From Antedon mediterranea (taxonomy: Eukaryota > Echinodermata > Crinoidea > Comatulida > Antedonidae): 64,000 nt of DNA. This document shows, in pieces, positions 1-12,100 of the stretch. The stretch is taken from NCBI RefSeq assembly GCF_964355755.1, contig NC_092678.1:11878922-11942921 (forward strand), read 5' to 3'. The number at the start of each line of letters is the position of its first letter. Positions within the stretch are counted from its first letter, which is position 1. Position numbers and translations under genes: made by a program. Below the pieces are notes generated by a model, which searched no databases, was not told the origin of the DNA, and saw nothing but the letters and a program-made list of their open reading frames with translations.

Positions 1-145
1 TACAAAGCAAAATGGGTAGACCTACTGTTTTAAAGTTGATATTTAATGTTAGGCCAGAGTATGCATTGACAGTCTGTGTGGCAGCTAGAAGGTCAGAGGT
101 CAATAAGATGCCAGACACAACATGATTACCATCGTTCAGCTGCTC
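1..145 (-). CDS. STAB: Stabilin exon E52: FAS1-7 core (3' end uncertain)
   Basis: The acceptor TTTTAG is at 145; the reading then gives [20 protein letters not shown] and [12 protein letters not shown] possible donor ACA|GTAGGT would end the exon at 26 in phase 0, but the frame stays open to the window edge, so it may run off the left side. Confidence 0.85.
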
Positions 146-3100
146 CTAAAAATGTATTATATCAGTTTTAGAGATTAATAAATGTGTCTCTACTGAAACA
201 ACTTAACAACCATCACAATGATATTTTATTCAAGAATTTATGCAACTTACTGATTAGTCTAGTTACACAAATATTGAATATGCTTAAGAGCTGAATTGAA
301 AAAATGTGTTCTCGAATTGAAAGATTTATTGTTAAATAAAAAAATCAATCTTTTAAAAAATGGATACAAAACCTCCATTGTTTGTTTTATAACACACATG
401 ACTTTTGTAAATTTTATTCACTTAATCTACCGTTTAAATCTTGAATTGATTGTCAAATGCTAACTAAGCAAAATGTTGGACCAGAGCAGAGAAGTTATAA
501 ACAGCGTAGTTTACATAATGTTCATGTTAAAGCATGGAGCTAAAAAATTAGTAGCTCCATGGTTAAAGCATTGCACAACAATCTCAAAATTGTTACATGA
601 AGCTTGCATCAAGTAATTTGACCAATCACAGCGTAATGAGTCACCCAAACTCTCTCTTGTGATTGGTTAACTCAATTGCATTGCACCAACATCAAGTATG
701 AAAAAAGCTTGACTGTTGAAATGGGAGGAAATAATTATTAGCAGTTTGTGATATAAAATCAATGCCATAGAAATTGAGTATTTTATATGAGCTTATAATT
801 GGTGCATTAAAATCATTTGGATTAGAACGTTAATGTTTGGTACTGAGAACCTCTTATTTCCCTTTCCTTGTTTTTGAAACAAAGTGGTTCATCCCCTCTA
901 TCCCAACCAATTTACACTGATACAAAATCAAAGTATTGGTCTTACCGAAGAAAATGAATCAGAGTTGATTGGTACAAAAACAGTGACTTTACTTTGAGGG
1001 TTCACCAGTAGTTGTTGCACATGCATGCCATAATCAACAACAGCCTTAAACAAATTTAAAAACACAATACATATGAAGCACTATATGAGCATCGAAGAAT
1101 GTATATGGACCATTTTAACTATATTTGAACTTTCTGACCCTTAGGTCCAGACTATTAATAATGTCAACAGGTGACATTTAGAATCAGTCTCATCACAGGT
1201 GACATTTAGAATCAGTCTCATCACAGGTGACATTTAGAATCAGTCTCATCACAGGTGAAATTTAGAATCAGTCTCATCACAGCTGACATTTAGAATCAGT
1301 CTCATCACAGCTGACATTTAGAATCAGTCTCATCACAGATGACATTTAGAATCAGTCTCATCCCAGGGTGACATTTAGAATCAGTCTCATCACAGGTGAC
1401 ATTTAGAATCAGTCTCATCACAGGTGAAATTTAGAATCAGTCTCATCACAGCTGACATTTAGAATCAGTCTCATCACAGCTGACATTTAGAATCAGTCTC
1501 ATCACAGATGACATTTAGAATCAGTCTCATCCCAGGGTGACATTTAGAATCAGTCTCATCACAGATGACATTTAGAATCAGTCTCATCCCAGGTGACATT
1601 TAGAATCAGTCTCATCACAGCTGACATTTAGAATCAGTCTCATCACAGCTGACATTTAGAATCAGTCTCATCACAGCTGACATTTAGAATCAGTCTTATC
1701 ACAGCTGACATTTAGAATCAGTCTCATCACAGATGACATTTAGAATCAGTCTCATCCCAGGTGACATTTAGAATCAGTCTCATCACAGGTGACATTTAGA
1801 ATCAGTCTATTCACAGCTGACATTTAGAATCAGTCTCATCACAGCTGACATTTAGAATCAGTCTCATCACAGCTGACATTTAGAATCAGTCTCATCACAG
1901 CTGACATTTAGAATCAGTCTCATCACAGATGACATTTAGAATCAGTCTCATCCCAGGTGACATTTAGAATCAGTCTCATCACAGGTGACATTTAGAATCA
2001 GTCTATTCACAGCTGACATTTAGAATCAGTCTCATCACAGCTGACATTTAGAATCAGTCTCATCACAGCTGACATTTAGAATCAGTCTCATCACAGCTGA
2101 CATTTAGAATCAGTCTTATCACAGCTGACATTTAGAATCAGTCTCATCACAGATGACATTTAGAATCAGTCTCATCACAGGTGACATTTAGAATCAGTCT
2201 CATCACAGCTGACATTTAGAATCAGTCTCATCACAGGTGACATTTAGAATCAGTCTCATCACAGATGACATTTAGAATCAGTCTCATCACAGATGACATT
2301 TAGAATCAGTCTCATCACAGGTGACATTTAGAATCAGTCTCATCACAGGTGACATTTAGAATCAGTCTCATCACAGATGCTTCTACATTTAGAATCAGTC
2401 TCATCACAGATGACATTTAGAATCAGTCTCATCACAGCTGACATTTAGAATCAGTCTCATCACAGATGCTTCTACATTTAGAATCAGTCTCATCACAGAT
2501 GACATTTAGAATCAGTCTCATCACAGGTGACATTTAGAATCAGTCTCATCACAGATGCTTCTACATTTAGAATCAGTCTCATCACAGCTGACATTTAGAA
2601 TCAGTCTTATCACAGATGCTTCTACATTTAGAATCAGTCTCATCACAGATGACATTTAGAATCAGTCTCATCACAGGTGACATTTAGAATCAGTCTCATC
2701 ACAGATGCTTCTACATTTAGAATCAGTCTCATCACAGATGACATTTAGAATCAGTCTCATCACAGGTGACATTTAGAATCAGTCTCATCAGAGGTGACAT
2801 TTAGAATCAGTCTCATCACAGATGCTTCTACATTTAGAATCAGTCATCAGTCTCATCACAGATGCTTCTACATTTAGAATCAGTCTCATCACAGATGACA
2901 TTTAGAATCAGTCTCATCACAGGTGACATTTAGAATCAGTCTCATCACAGATGCTTCTACATTTAGAATCAGTCTCATCACAGATGCTTCTACATTTAGA
3001 ATCAGTCTCATCACAGATGACATTTAGAATCAGTCTCATCACAGATGACATTTAGAATCAGTCTCATCACAGATGCTTCTACATTTAGAATCAGTCTCAC

Positions 3101-6100
3101 CACAGATGACATTTAGAATCAGTCTCATCACAGATGCTTCTACATTTAGAATCAGTCTCATCACAGATGACATTTAGAATCAGTCTCATCACAGGTGACA
3201 TTTAGAATCAGTCTCATCACAGGTGACATTTAGAATCAGTCTCATCACAGATGCTTCTACATTTAGAATCAGTCTCATCACAGATGCTTCTACATTTAGA
3301 ATCAGTCTCATCACAGGTGACATTTAGAATCAGTCTCATCACAGATGCTTCTACATTTAGAATCAGTCTCATCACAGATGCTTCTACATTTAGAATCAGT
3401 CTCATCACAGGTGACATTTAGAATCAGTCTCATCACAGATGCTTCTACATTTAGAATCAGTCTCATCACAGATGCTTCTAAATTTTGTAGACTTACTAAC
3501 TTACCCGATAGAACTGAGAGAATTCTGGGATAGTTGCTAATGTGTCGTACACGTTTCCATTACAAAGTGTACCATTACCAACATAACCATCTCGACATAT
3601 ACACTGCCTACTGCCATATGGATTGCTTTCTATAAAACATAATATATATTTAACAATAAAAAAAACTATTATGAGAAATAACAGATATATTTGGACCGTC
3701 AAAATGAAGATATGAGCATGCTGATATCTGTAAGATAAGTGTTAGGGTCTTTCTATGAACGTGCTACTGTCTTCATTTTATTGGTCACAGTATATCTTGA
3801 ATTAAACAAATTAATTGGCATGCCAAGCCTTACTCCTAAGTGTAATCATTTACTATAAAAAAAATAACCCGGCTGTATGAGCCAATAAATATATCAAACA
3901 AAGCCCAGTTTATTATAAATATAAATACAGTTTGAGGAATCATACATGTCCTCCCTCTAAAAAAAAACCAATCAAACAAAATTCATGACATGTGCAATTG
4001 TAACAAACCTGTTGGTGGAATTTCATGGCAATCAGCATTTTCGGAGCATCCTCCATTATCACTAGAACACCGCCCTCTGTTTGACGGTGTACTTGTAGGT
4101 ATTTCACAAATGAAACCATCACCAAGATACGGTAAGATACAGGAACAAGTTCGCTGATTCTGAAAACCAAATTTGAGTAATAAGAACGCATTTGCACACG
4201 ACTCTCCTAAAGCTTTAGGATGTAATTAATATTGTGATTGTAAAATGTAATGATACAGTAATTTAATTTTGTTATTTAACAACTTACAGAGATAAGATAA
4301 GAGTTGTTCGTACTCCAATAAAAGACACAAAAACTACCAACTACCAACTACTATCTCTAACGCCTTAAGTTGCTGGGTGCTAAAAAAGGTATTTGTCCTG
4401 AATGAGTTGTACTACAGGGGGTACAGTAGTTGCCAGATATGTGCTGGACTTGTGACTTACCGGAGCTGTGTGTGTGCATTGAGCCTCTTTGTGGCAGCCA
4501 CCATTATCAGTTGAACACGAATTGACAGGATTACATGTCCATCCATTGCCTTCATAGTTTGCTACACATGTACAAACAACTTGTCCTTCACTCTGTAAAC
4601 ATGTTGCAAAGGAACTACACCCTCCATTCAAATATGAACATGTATCTTTTTCTGTAAACAATTTAAATATTAAAACAATAAAGATAAACCATGGAGATTA
4701 CATAATACACTAGAGGGTGTACTAAAGCAAAATTACAACACTCATTCTTTGTTTATGGCCATGTTCAATACAATCATGAAATTTATAATCAACTTTCTAC
4801 ACATTTTATGTCATTTTAAGCATGTAAAAATTCCCATGCGTGTGCAAAATTGTTAGGCACGTGGTGCACACATAGCATTAAAAACATAATTTTTTCGCGT
4901 GACCTAACTTGTCCGTCACCTAACTTGTCCGTAGTGACGAGTTCAAATTTAGTTAATTATAATTTAATTTATACTGAATACTGAAATGCATTGTTTTTAA
5001 ATTGTATACACTTTTCTGCAGCCTGCTCCAATTTTGTTAATAGTAAGTAAGTATAGTTTTGTATGTTTACCTGTACACTCTCTTCCATTACCATCATATT
5101 GTGGCAAACAGTCACATTTGTCCTCATAACGACAAACTGCATAGTTATGGCACGGAGGGTTACAGACAGGTGAAGGTTGCAGTTGTTCATTACAAATGGT
5201 ACCTGTCCATCCTTCCAGACAAAAACAGCTTCCAGAACCAAGTATTCCATCTTCACAAATACCATGAGCTGAACATGCACACACTGCAATTATAAATAAA
5301 TCATGCTAACTGACATTTTCTTTTCTTCATTTTTTTTTATGAATAACTGTGGAATTATAGATGTTAATTGTTGATATTTCTACAATTGTTCATCTTTTAA
5401 AATGTTGGCAAAACTTTTCCAAGAAAATGTTAAAAAAGACAAATAGCAGAAGTAGACACTTGACAAGGCAACAGGTTTTGGGAGGTCGTTACTTCTCAAC
5501 GTACCTGTGCATTGTGGGCCATAGTGTTCTGGCTGACATGATTGACAGGCATCACCGCGGTAGTTGTCATAGCAATTGCATGTTCCATTGCTTTCAATAC
5601 CATCATTACATTCTCCATGGTTGTTGCATGGTGTACTGCCACCTGGACAACCTACAGTACAACAAAACAGCATTTATAATGCAAACATGCATGCTTTGAA
5701 ACAAATATATAATAACTTCGATTGAATAAAGATTAAGCACAACATAAACAGAGATGCACATTAAAAATGCCTACCATGGCATAAACTGTATGACCTAAAC
5801 CAAGATACATACAATGCATAAACTAGAGGTGCGCAGATATCACGATACTGATCAGATTTCACATGCTTTGAAATTGTGATATTATATATATATATATTGG
5901 ATTTAGTCCAGAAGCCCAGATTGGTTAAATTAGCATTGTGAGTGGGGAAGAGAAGAGTGGGGTATTTGACTCTTAATTTTTGAATTGAATTCAATATAAG
6001 AGATAGAAGAAACATGACTTGTACTATTACATAACACAGTAGATTCTTGTCATTTGTTGGATGATTGTGGGTCACATTTTCTTGTACTATTACATAACAC

Positions 6101-9100
6101 AGTAGATAACACATTTTCACATGATATTAAAAAACTGCTCCATTGAACCCATATGTGATCAATCATACAATTTTGGTATATGTCCATTGAATTTTGTTAT
6201 ATTGTGCATTCATTCTTGCTACAATGAGTATCAACCATGCACAACACAAGGCTGTTGAATGGCAGCATGTGTTGTCAACCTGTAGTTGAAAAAAAAAATG
6301 GAGCGCTGTCTTTTTTAATGGTTTTAACTTTGGCCTAGGTTCTTGTATAAAGGTAGAAAAATAATGAATGTTTTGTATTCGTGGAATGGAACAAGTAATT
6401 TAATTTGGTGAAAGATGTTCAATATTTGTATACAGTATTATCACCAGGCAGTTTAGCTTTCTCTATGCTTATACAAGTATATATACTGTACATAAATGTA
6501 AACGATCTACACAATAGAGTGGAAACAGCACAAATCTTCAGATTTGGTAGAAAAATAATGAATGTTTTGTATTCGTGGAATGGAACAAGTAATTTAATTT
6601 GGTGAAAGATGTTCAATATTTGTATACAGTATTATCACCAGGCAGTTTAGCTTTCTCTATGCTTATACAAGTATATATACTGTACATAAATGTAAACGAT
6701 CTACACAATAGAGTATTATCACCAGGCAGTTTAGCTTTCTCTATGCTTATACAAGTATATATACTGTACATAAATGTAAACGATCTACACAATAGAGTGG
6801 AAACAGCACAAATCTTCAGATTAGGTAGAAAAATAATGAATGTTTTGTATTCGTGGAATGGAACAAGTAATTTAATTTGGTGAAAGATGTTCAATATTTG
6901 TATACAGTATTATCACCAGGCAGTTTAGCTTTCTCTATGCTTATACAAGTATATATACTGTACATAAATGTAAACGATCTACACAATAGAGTGGAAACAG
7001 CACAAATCTTCAGATATCAAACTTCAGATGGTATACCATGGATAGTAGAACTGGCATTGTTATTATATCATGAGAAGTTAGTCTTGTTATTGTTATCTGC
7101 TGTAACAAGAAACATTTTAACAAGTAACAAAATCGTAGTGGACTCAATAAATGTATATTTTGGCAGTATGTATGTCAACAAACTAATAAAGAATAAATAT
7201 CTTCTTATATAGGGGAAACAACTACAGAACTTTACTGACCAACCAAAAATATAAGACATTCAGAAAATAATCATGTATTTTGGGTAGGTAAATTTTCATA
7301 CTATTTTAGATGAGTATTCTGTATATTTTATCTTTCCAGTCATTGCTGTTAATTCTTATCTCCATGATGCATATCATCACCTTGATTCAAAAAGAAATTA
7401 TGTACGGTCTATATTTTTCGATTTCTCCAGTGCTTTTAATACTATTTTACCACATGTTTTAATTGATAGATTATTAAGTTTTAATGTCTCACCTCAGCTC
7501 GCCAAAGTTATATATAGTTTTTTGATTAATAGACCGCAGATGGTTAAGTGCAATGGTATCCTATCCAACAAAGAATCCACCAGTGTTGGAGCTCCTCAAG
7601 GATGTGTTATCTCTCCAATTTTGTTCTCTTTTTATTCTAGTAGTTTTAATATTTTAAGTAAAGATTGCAATATTGTAAAATACGCTGACGATACTGTAAT
7701 TAGTGGTTTTCTTTGCGATAGTAAGCATAATGTAAATGAATTTGTTAATGAAGTTGGAAGATTTGTTAATTGGTGTGAAGATATGAACTTAATACTTAAT
7801 ATTACTAAAACCAAAGAGATGATAATAGATTTTCGTAAAACCGCAGTTGAACATAATGTAATAACTATTAAAGAAACCGAGGTTGAAAGAGTAACTCAAT
7901 ACAAATACTTAGGTACTATAATTGACAACAAATTAAAATGGGAGTCAAACTCTCTCATGATTTCCAAGAAGGCATCTCAAAGGCTCTACTTTCTCAGAAA
8001 ACTCAAGCAAATTAGAGTTGATAACACTATTTTAATTCTATTTTATCAAAGTATTATTCAAAGTATTTTATCTTTTAGCATTGGATGTTTTTATGGTAAC
8101 TTTACTGAAAATGATAAGAAAAATATTGAGAGACCACGTAAAATTGCACAACGTATTATTAAAGCTGATCTAACGCCTTGTTCATTTATCTATGAAAAGA
8201 GTATTCTAAAAAAAGTTAACAATATTATGAAAGACCCCACTCATCCGTTACATTACTGTTATAACTTAAATAGATCAGGCATTAGGCTACGACCTCCAAG
8301 AGCAAATCATTGTAGAACTAGAAAATCCTTCGTTGTAAATAGCATTCATATTTTTAATTCTAATGTAAGACGTTAATGCAATTTTTAATAGTTTTACATT
8401 TTTAACAGTATTTTTAACTTTTTATCTTGTATTTTTAATCTGTTATAATACTGCACGTTTTTAAATTGTTGCAATACTGTTGTTTTAATCTACCAAGCAA
8501 AGTGAATTTCCATTTTATGGACAAATAAAATTTCTTGAATCTTGAATCTTGAATTATCCCTGTACTGTGAATACCGAAGTTAATTTCTTTTTATGTAATG
8601 GCTTAGTATCTTGGATTATATCTTTATTCCATGTTGGTGGCATGCTGTATTTGCAAATCATTTTCATATTTTGCCTTGCATGTGTAATAAATGATAATAC
8701 ATTTTACATTTACAATGTTATACCTGGTGTGTAATTGCGCAAATCAAGCAGAAGACTAAGATGCATATGTATATATCAACATAACATTCTGATTCAAACA
8801 TACTGTAATTCAAATTGTAGTCTTCAATCTAGCTTTTAAAAAAAAATTAATTTCTGCAGTAAAGTTTATAGCGATTCAAAATACAAATACAAAAATTGTA
8901 TAATGGTTTTGAGGAAGAGGGGTGGGGGGGGGGGGGGAGAGAGCAAGCGAGAGAGAGGGTAAAGAAAGAGGTGAGGGTAAAAAAGAGAGGTGAGGGTAAA
9001 AAAAGAGAGGTGAGGGTAAATAAAGAGAGGTGAGGGTAAAGAAAGAGAGGTGAGGGTAAAAAAAGAGAGGTGAGGGTAAATAAAGAGAGGTGAGGGTAAA

Positions 9101-12100
9101 TAAAGAGAGGTGAGGGTAAATAAAGAGAGGTGAGGGTAAAGAAAGAGAGGTGAGGGTAAAGAAAGAGAGGTGAGAGTAAAGAGAGGTGAGGGTAAAGAAA
9201 GAGAGGTGAGGGTAAAGAAAGAGAGGTGAGGGTAAAGAAAGAGAGGTGAGAGTAAAGCGAGGTGAGGGTAAAGAGAGAGAGAGGTGAGGGTAAAGAACGA
9301 GAGGTGAGGGTAAAAAACGAGAGGTGAGGGTAAAGAACGAGAGGTGAGGGTAAAGAGAGAGAGGTGAGGGTAAAGAAAGAGGTGAGAGTAAAGAAAGAGA
9401 GGCGAGGGTAAAGAAAGAGAGGTGAGGGTAAAGAAAGAGAGGCGAGGGTAAAAAAAGAGAGGTGAGGGTAAATAAAGAGAGGTGAGGGTAAAGAAAGAGA
9501 GGTGAGGGTAAATAAAGAGAGGTGAGAGTAAAAAAAGAGAGGTGAGGGTAAATAAAGAGAGGTGAGGGTAAAGAAAGAGAGGTGAGGATAAAAAAAAAGA
9601 GGTGAGGGTAAAGAAAGAGAGGTGAGGGTAAAAAAAGAGAGGTGAGGGTAAATAAAGAGAGGTGAGGGTAAATAAAGAGAGGTGAGGGTAAAGAAAGAGA
9701 GGTGAGGGTAAAGAAAGAGAGGTGAGGGTAAATAAAGAGAGGTGAGGGTAAAGAAAGAGAGGTGAGGGTAAAGAAAGAGAGGTGAGGGTAAAGAAAGAGA
9801 GGTGAGAGTAAAGAGAGGTGAGGGTAAAGAAAGAGAGGTGAGGGTAAAGAAAGAGAGGTGAGAGTAAAGCGAGGTGAGGGTAAAGAGAGAGAGGTGAGGG
9901 TAAAGAACGAGAGGTGAGGGTAAAGAACGAGAGGTGAGGGTAAAGAACGAGAGGTGAGGGTAAAGAACGAGAGGTGAGGGTAAAGAGAGAGAGGCGAGGG
10001 TAAAGAAAGAGAGGCGAGGGTAAAGAAAGAGAGGCGAGGGTAAAGAAAGAGAGGCGAGGGTAAAGAAAGAGAGGTGAGGGTAAAGAAAGAGAGGTGAGGG
10101 TAAAGAAAGAGAGGTGAGGGTAAAGAAAGAGAGGTGAGGGTAAAGAAAGAGAGGTGAGGGTAAAGAGAGAGAGGTGAGGGTAAAGAACGAGAGGTGAGGG
10201 TAAAGAACGAGAGGTGAGGGTAAAGAACAAGAGGTGAGGGTAAAGAGAGAGAGGTGAGGGTAAAGAAAGAGGTGAGAGTAAAGAAATAGAGGCGAGGGTA
10301 AAGAAAGAGAGGTGAGGGTAAAGAAAGAGAGGTGAGGGTAAAGAAAGAGAGGTGAGGGTAAAGAAAGAGAGGTGAGGGTAAAGAAAGAGAGGTGAGGGTA
10401 AAGAAAGAGAGGTGAGAGTAAAGAAAGAGAGGTGAGGGTAAAGAAAGAGAGGTGAGGGTAAAGAAAGAGAGGTGAGGGTAAAGAAAGAGAGGTGAGGGTA
10501 AAGAAAGAGAGGTGAGAGTAAAGAGAGGTGAGGGTAAAGAAAGAGAGGTGAGGGTGTCCTGGGAGTATATGTTATAAGCATCATCAGCCATCACTATTAA
10601 ATTTGCTTTTGGTTGTTAATGTAATCAAATATGTGAAAGGCTGCACAATGTATATACTATAGCATTAGTTAGCAATGCCTGATTAGTGACAACAATGATT
10701 GGATTTCAGATTTAACATACTGTTTATAATTGCCATACAAGTTGTTGTCATCCAAGCAAATTCGGCTCAAACTGCATCTGAGGCATGTAATAGCTGTTGT
10801 ACAGCTGGGGTTCCTGGTATTCCAGGACAACATGGTAATCCAGGTGTATCAGGACCACAAGGAATAAATGGAGAAAAGGGAATGAAAGGAGACTATGGAG
10901 AACAAGAAATAAAAGGAGAACAGGGAATAAAAGGGGAACAAGGAACGGAAGGAGAACAAGGAACGAAAGGAGAACAAGGAATAAAATGAGACAATGGAAG
11001 GGTTGGATTAGATGGGGTTCCTGGTAAATTAGGACCAAAGGGACCTCAAGGTCTCATTGGGCTACCAGGTGCAAATGGTGTAAAAGGGCAAAAGGGTGAA
11101 AAGGCTAATATTACTACTAGCCAGAATAAATCTGCCTTTACAGCAGTTTTTACATCAAACCCAGGTCGTGCTTCTGGTCCATTAAAGTATGACACAATAA
11201 TTACAAATGTAGGAAATGACTATAACAAAGAAACAGGCAAATTTGTCTGTGCTATTGCAGGCATTTATGTATTTCAGGTCACATCAAGGGCTTCAACAAG
11301 TGGTCAGACTCTTACAAAAATCATGAAAAATGGGGATAAACAAGTATCTGTGTATATGACTTCTTATTCTGCCAGCACAATGGTGATACTTGATCTGGTA
11401 TTAGGTGATGAAGTATGGACTCAGCCACACCCTGGTTCAACCTATAACTATTACTACAGTGATGGTGATAGATATTTCTCATTCTCAGGTTTTCTGCTTT
11501 ACGCAACATAAAAAATAACTGTCTAAAGAAGGTTAAATAATCATATATTTAAGTGGCAACTTTCGTTGCTGTTGGTTTTGATGAAATAAAATAAAATATC
11601 ATCAAAAAGAATATAAAGCAATTAAAATAAGCAAACTTTAGTTATAAATAAGAACATATTACAATGAGTTGAGCATAAAACATTTTAACACACTTTAGCA
11701 TAATATGCTTTCTATATGTGGATATGTAATTTCTTATTGTTCAGTATATTCTATCTACTGCATGTACAAGTTTTAATAAATTACTTACCTATACCATGAA
11801 ACACTTGTTTACAAATTAGTTGTTTTTGTGCTAATGTGTAGTCTAACTTGTGCTGATATTTGAGAAGAAGCTTGAAAAATGCCGACAAAATGCCAAGTAG
11901 TAAGGTTCATTGTCTACAACCACTTTCTTCCGCCAAAAAATTGTTTTTTTGCATGTCCTTATTTGCATATATTACATAGCCTAATGTAAATACGCGAACG
12001 TGATTGGTTGAAATTGCATCACATGACTACCGCTGCGAGGATCATAAATCGTATATCCTCGAGAACGATGATATTGACTGAGTAATTTTCGCGTAATTAT

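Larger units (their letters stand above)
3630..5070. other. Introns between E47 and E50, nothing notable
   Basis: The non-coding stretches 3630-4008, 4160-4460 and 4652-5070 hold A/T-rich sequence only. A short direct repeat (tgacctaacttgtccgt) occurs at about 4900-4932. Confidence 0.5.

Noticed and set aside
1168-3488. CRISPR array
   Set aside because: No unique spacers between repeats, units adjoin directly, and the context is a eukaryotic intron; the same holds for the other arrays.
8866-10594. Two overlapping 572-residue minus-strand frames ([20 protein letters not shown] repeats)
   Set aside because: They consist wholly of the 20-bp minisatellite, which has no stop codon in these readings; two frames being open at once shows it is a composition effect.
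11793-11860. Candidate minus-strand exon ending ATAG|GTAAGT
   Set aside because: A good donor-like word, but the coding piece ([10 protein letters not shown]) lacks the expected cysteines, and E45 joins E46 in phase without it.
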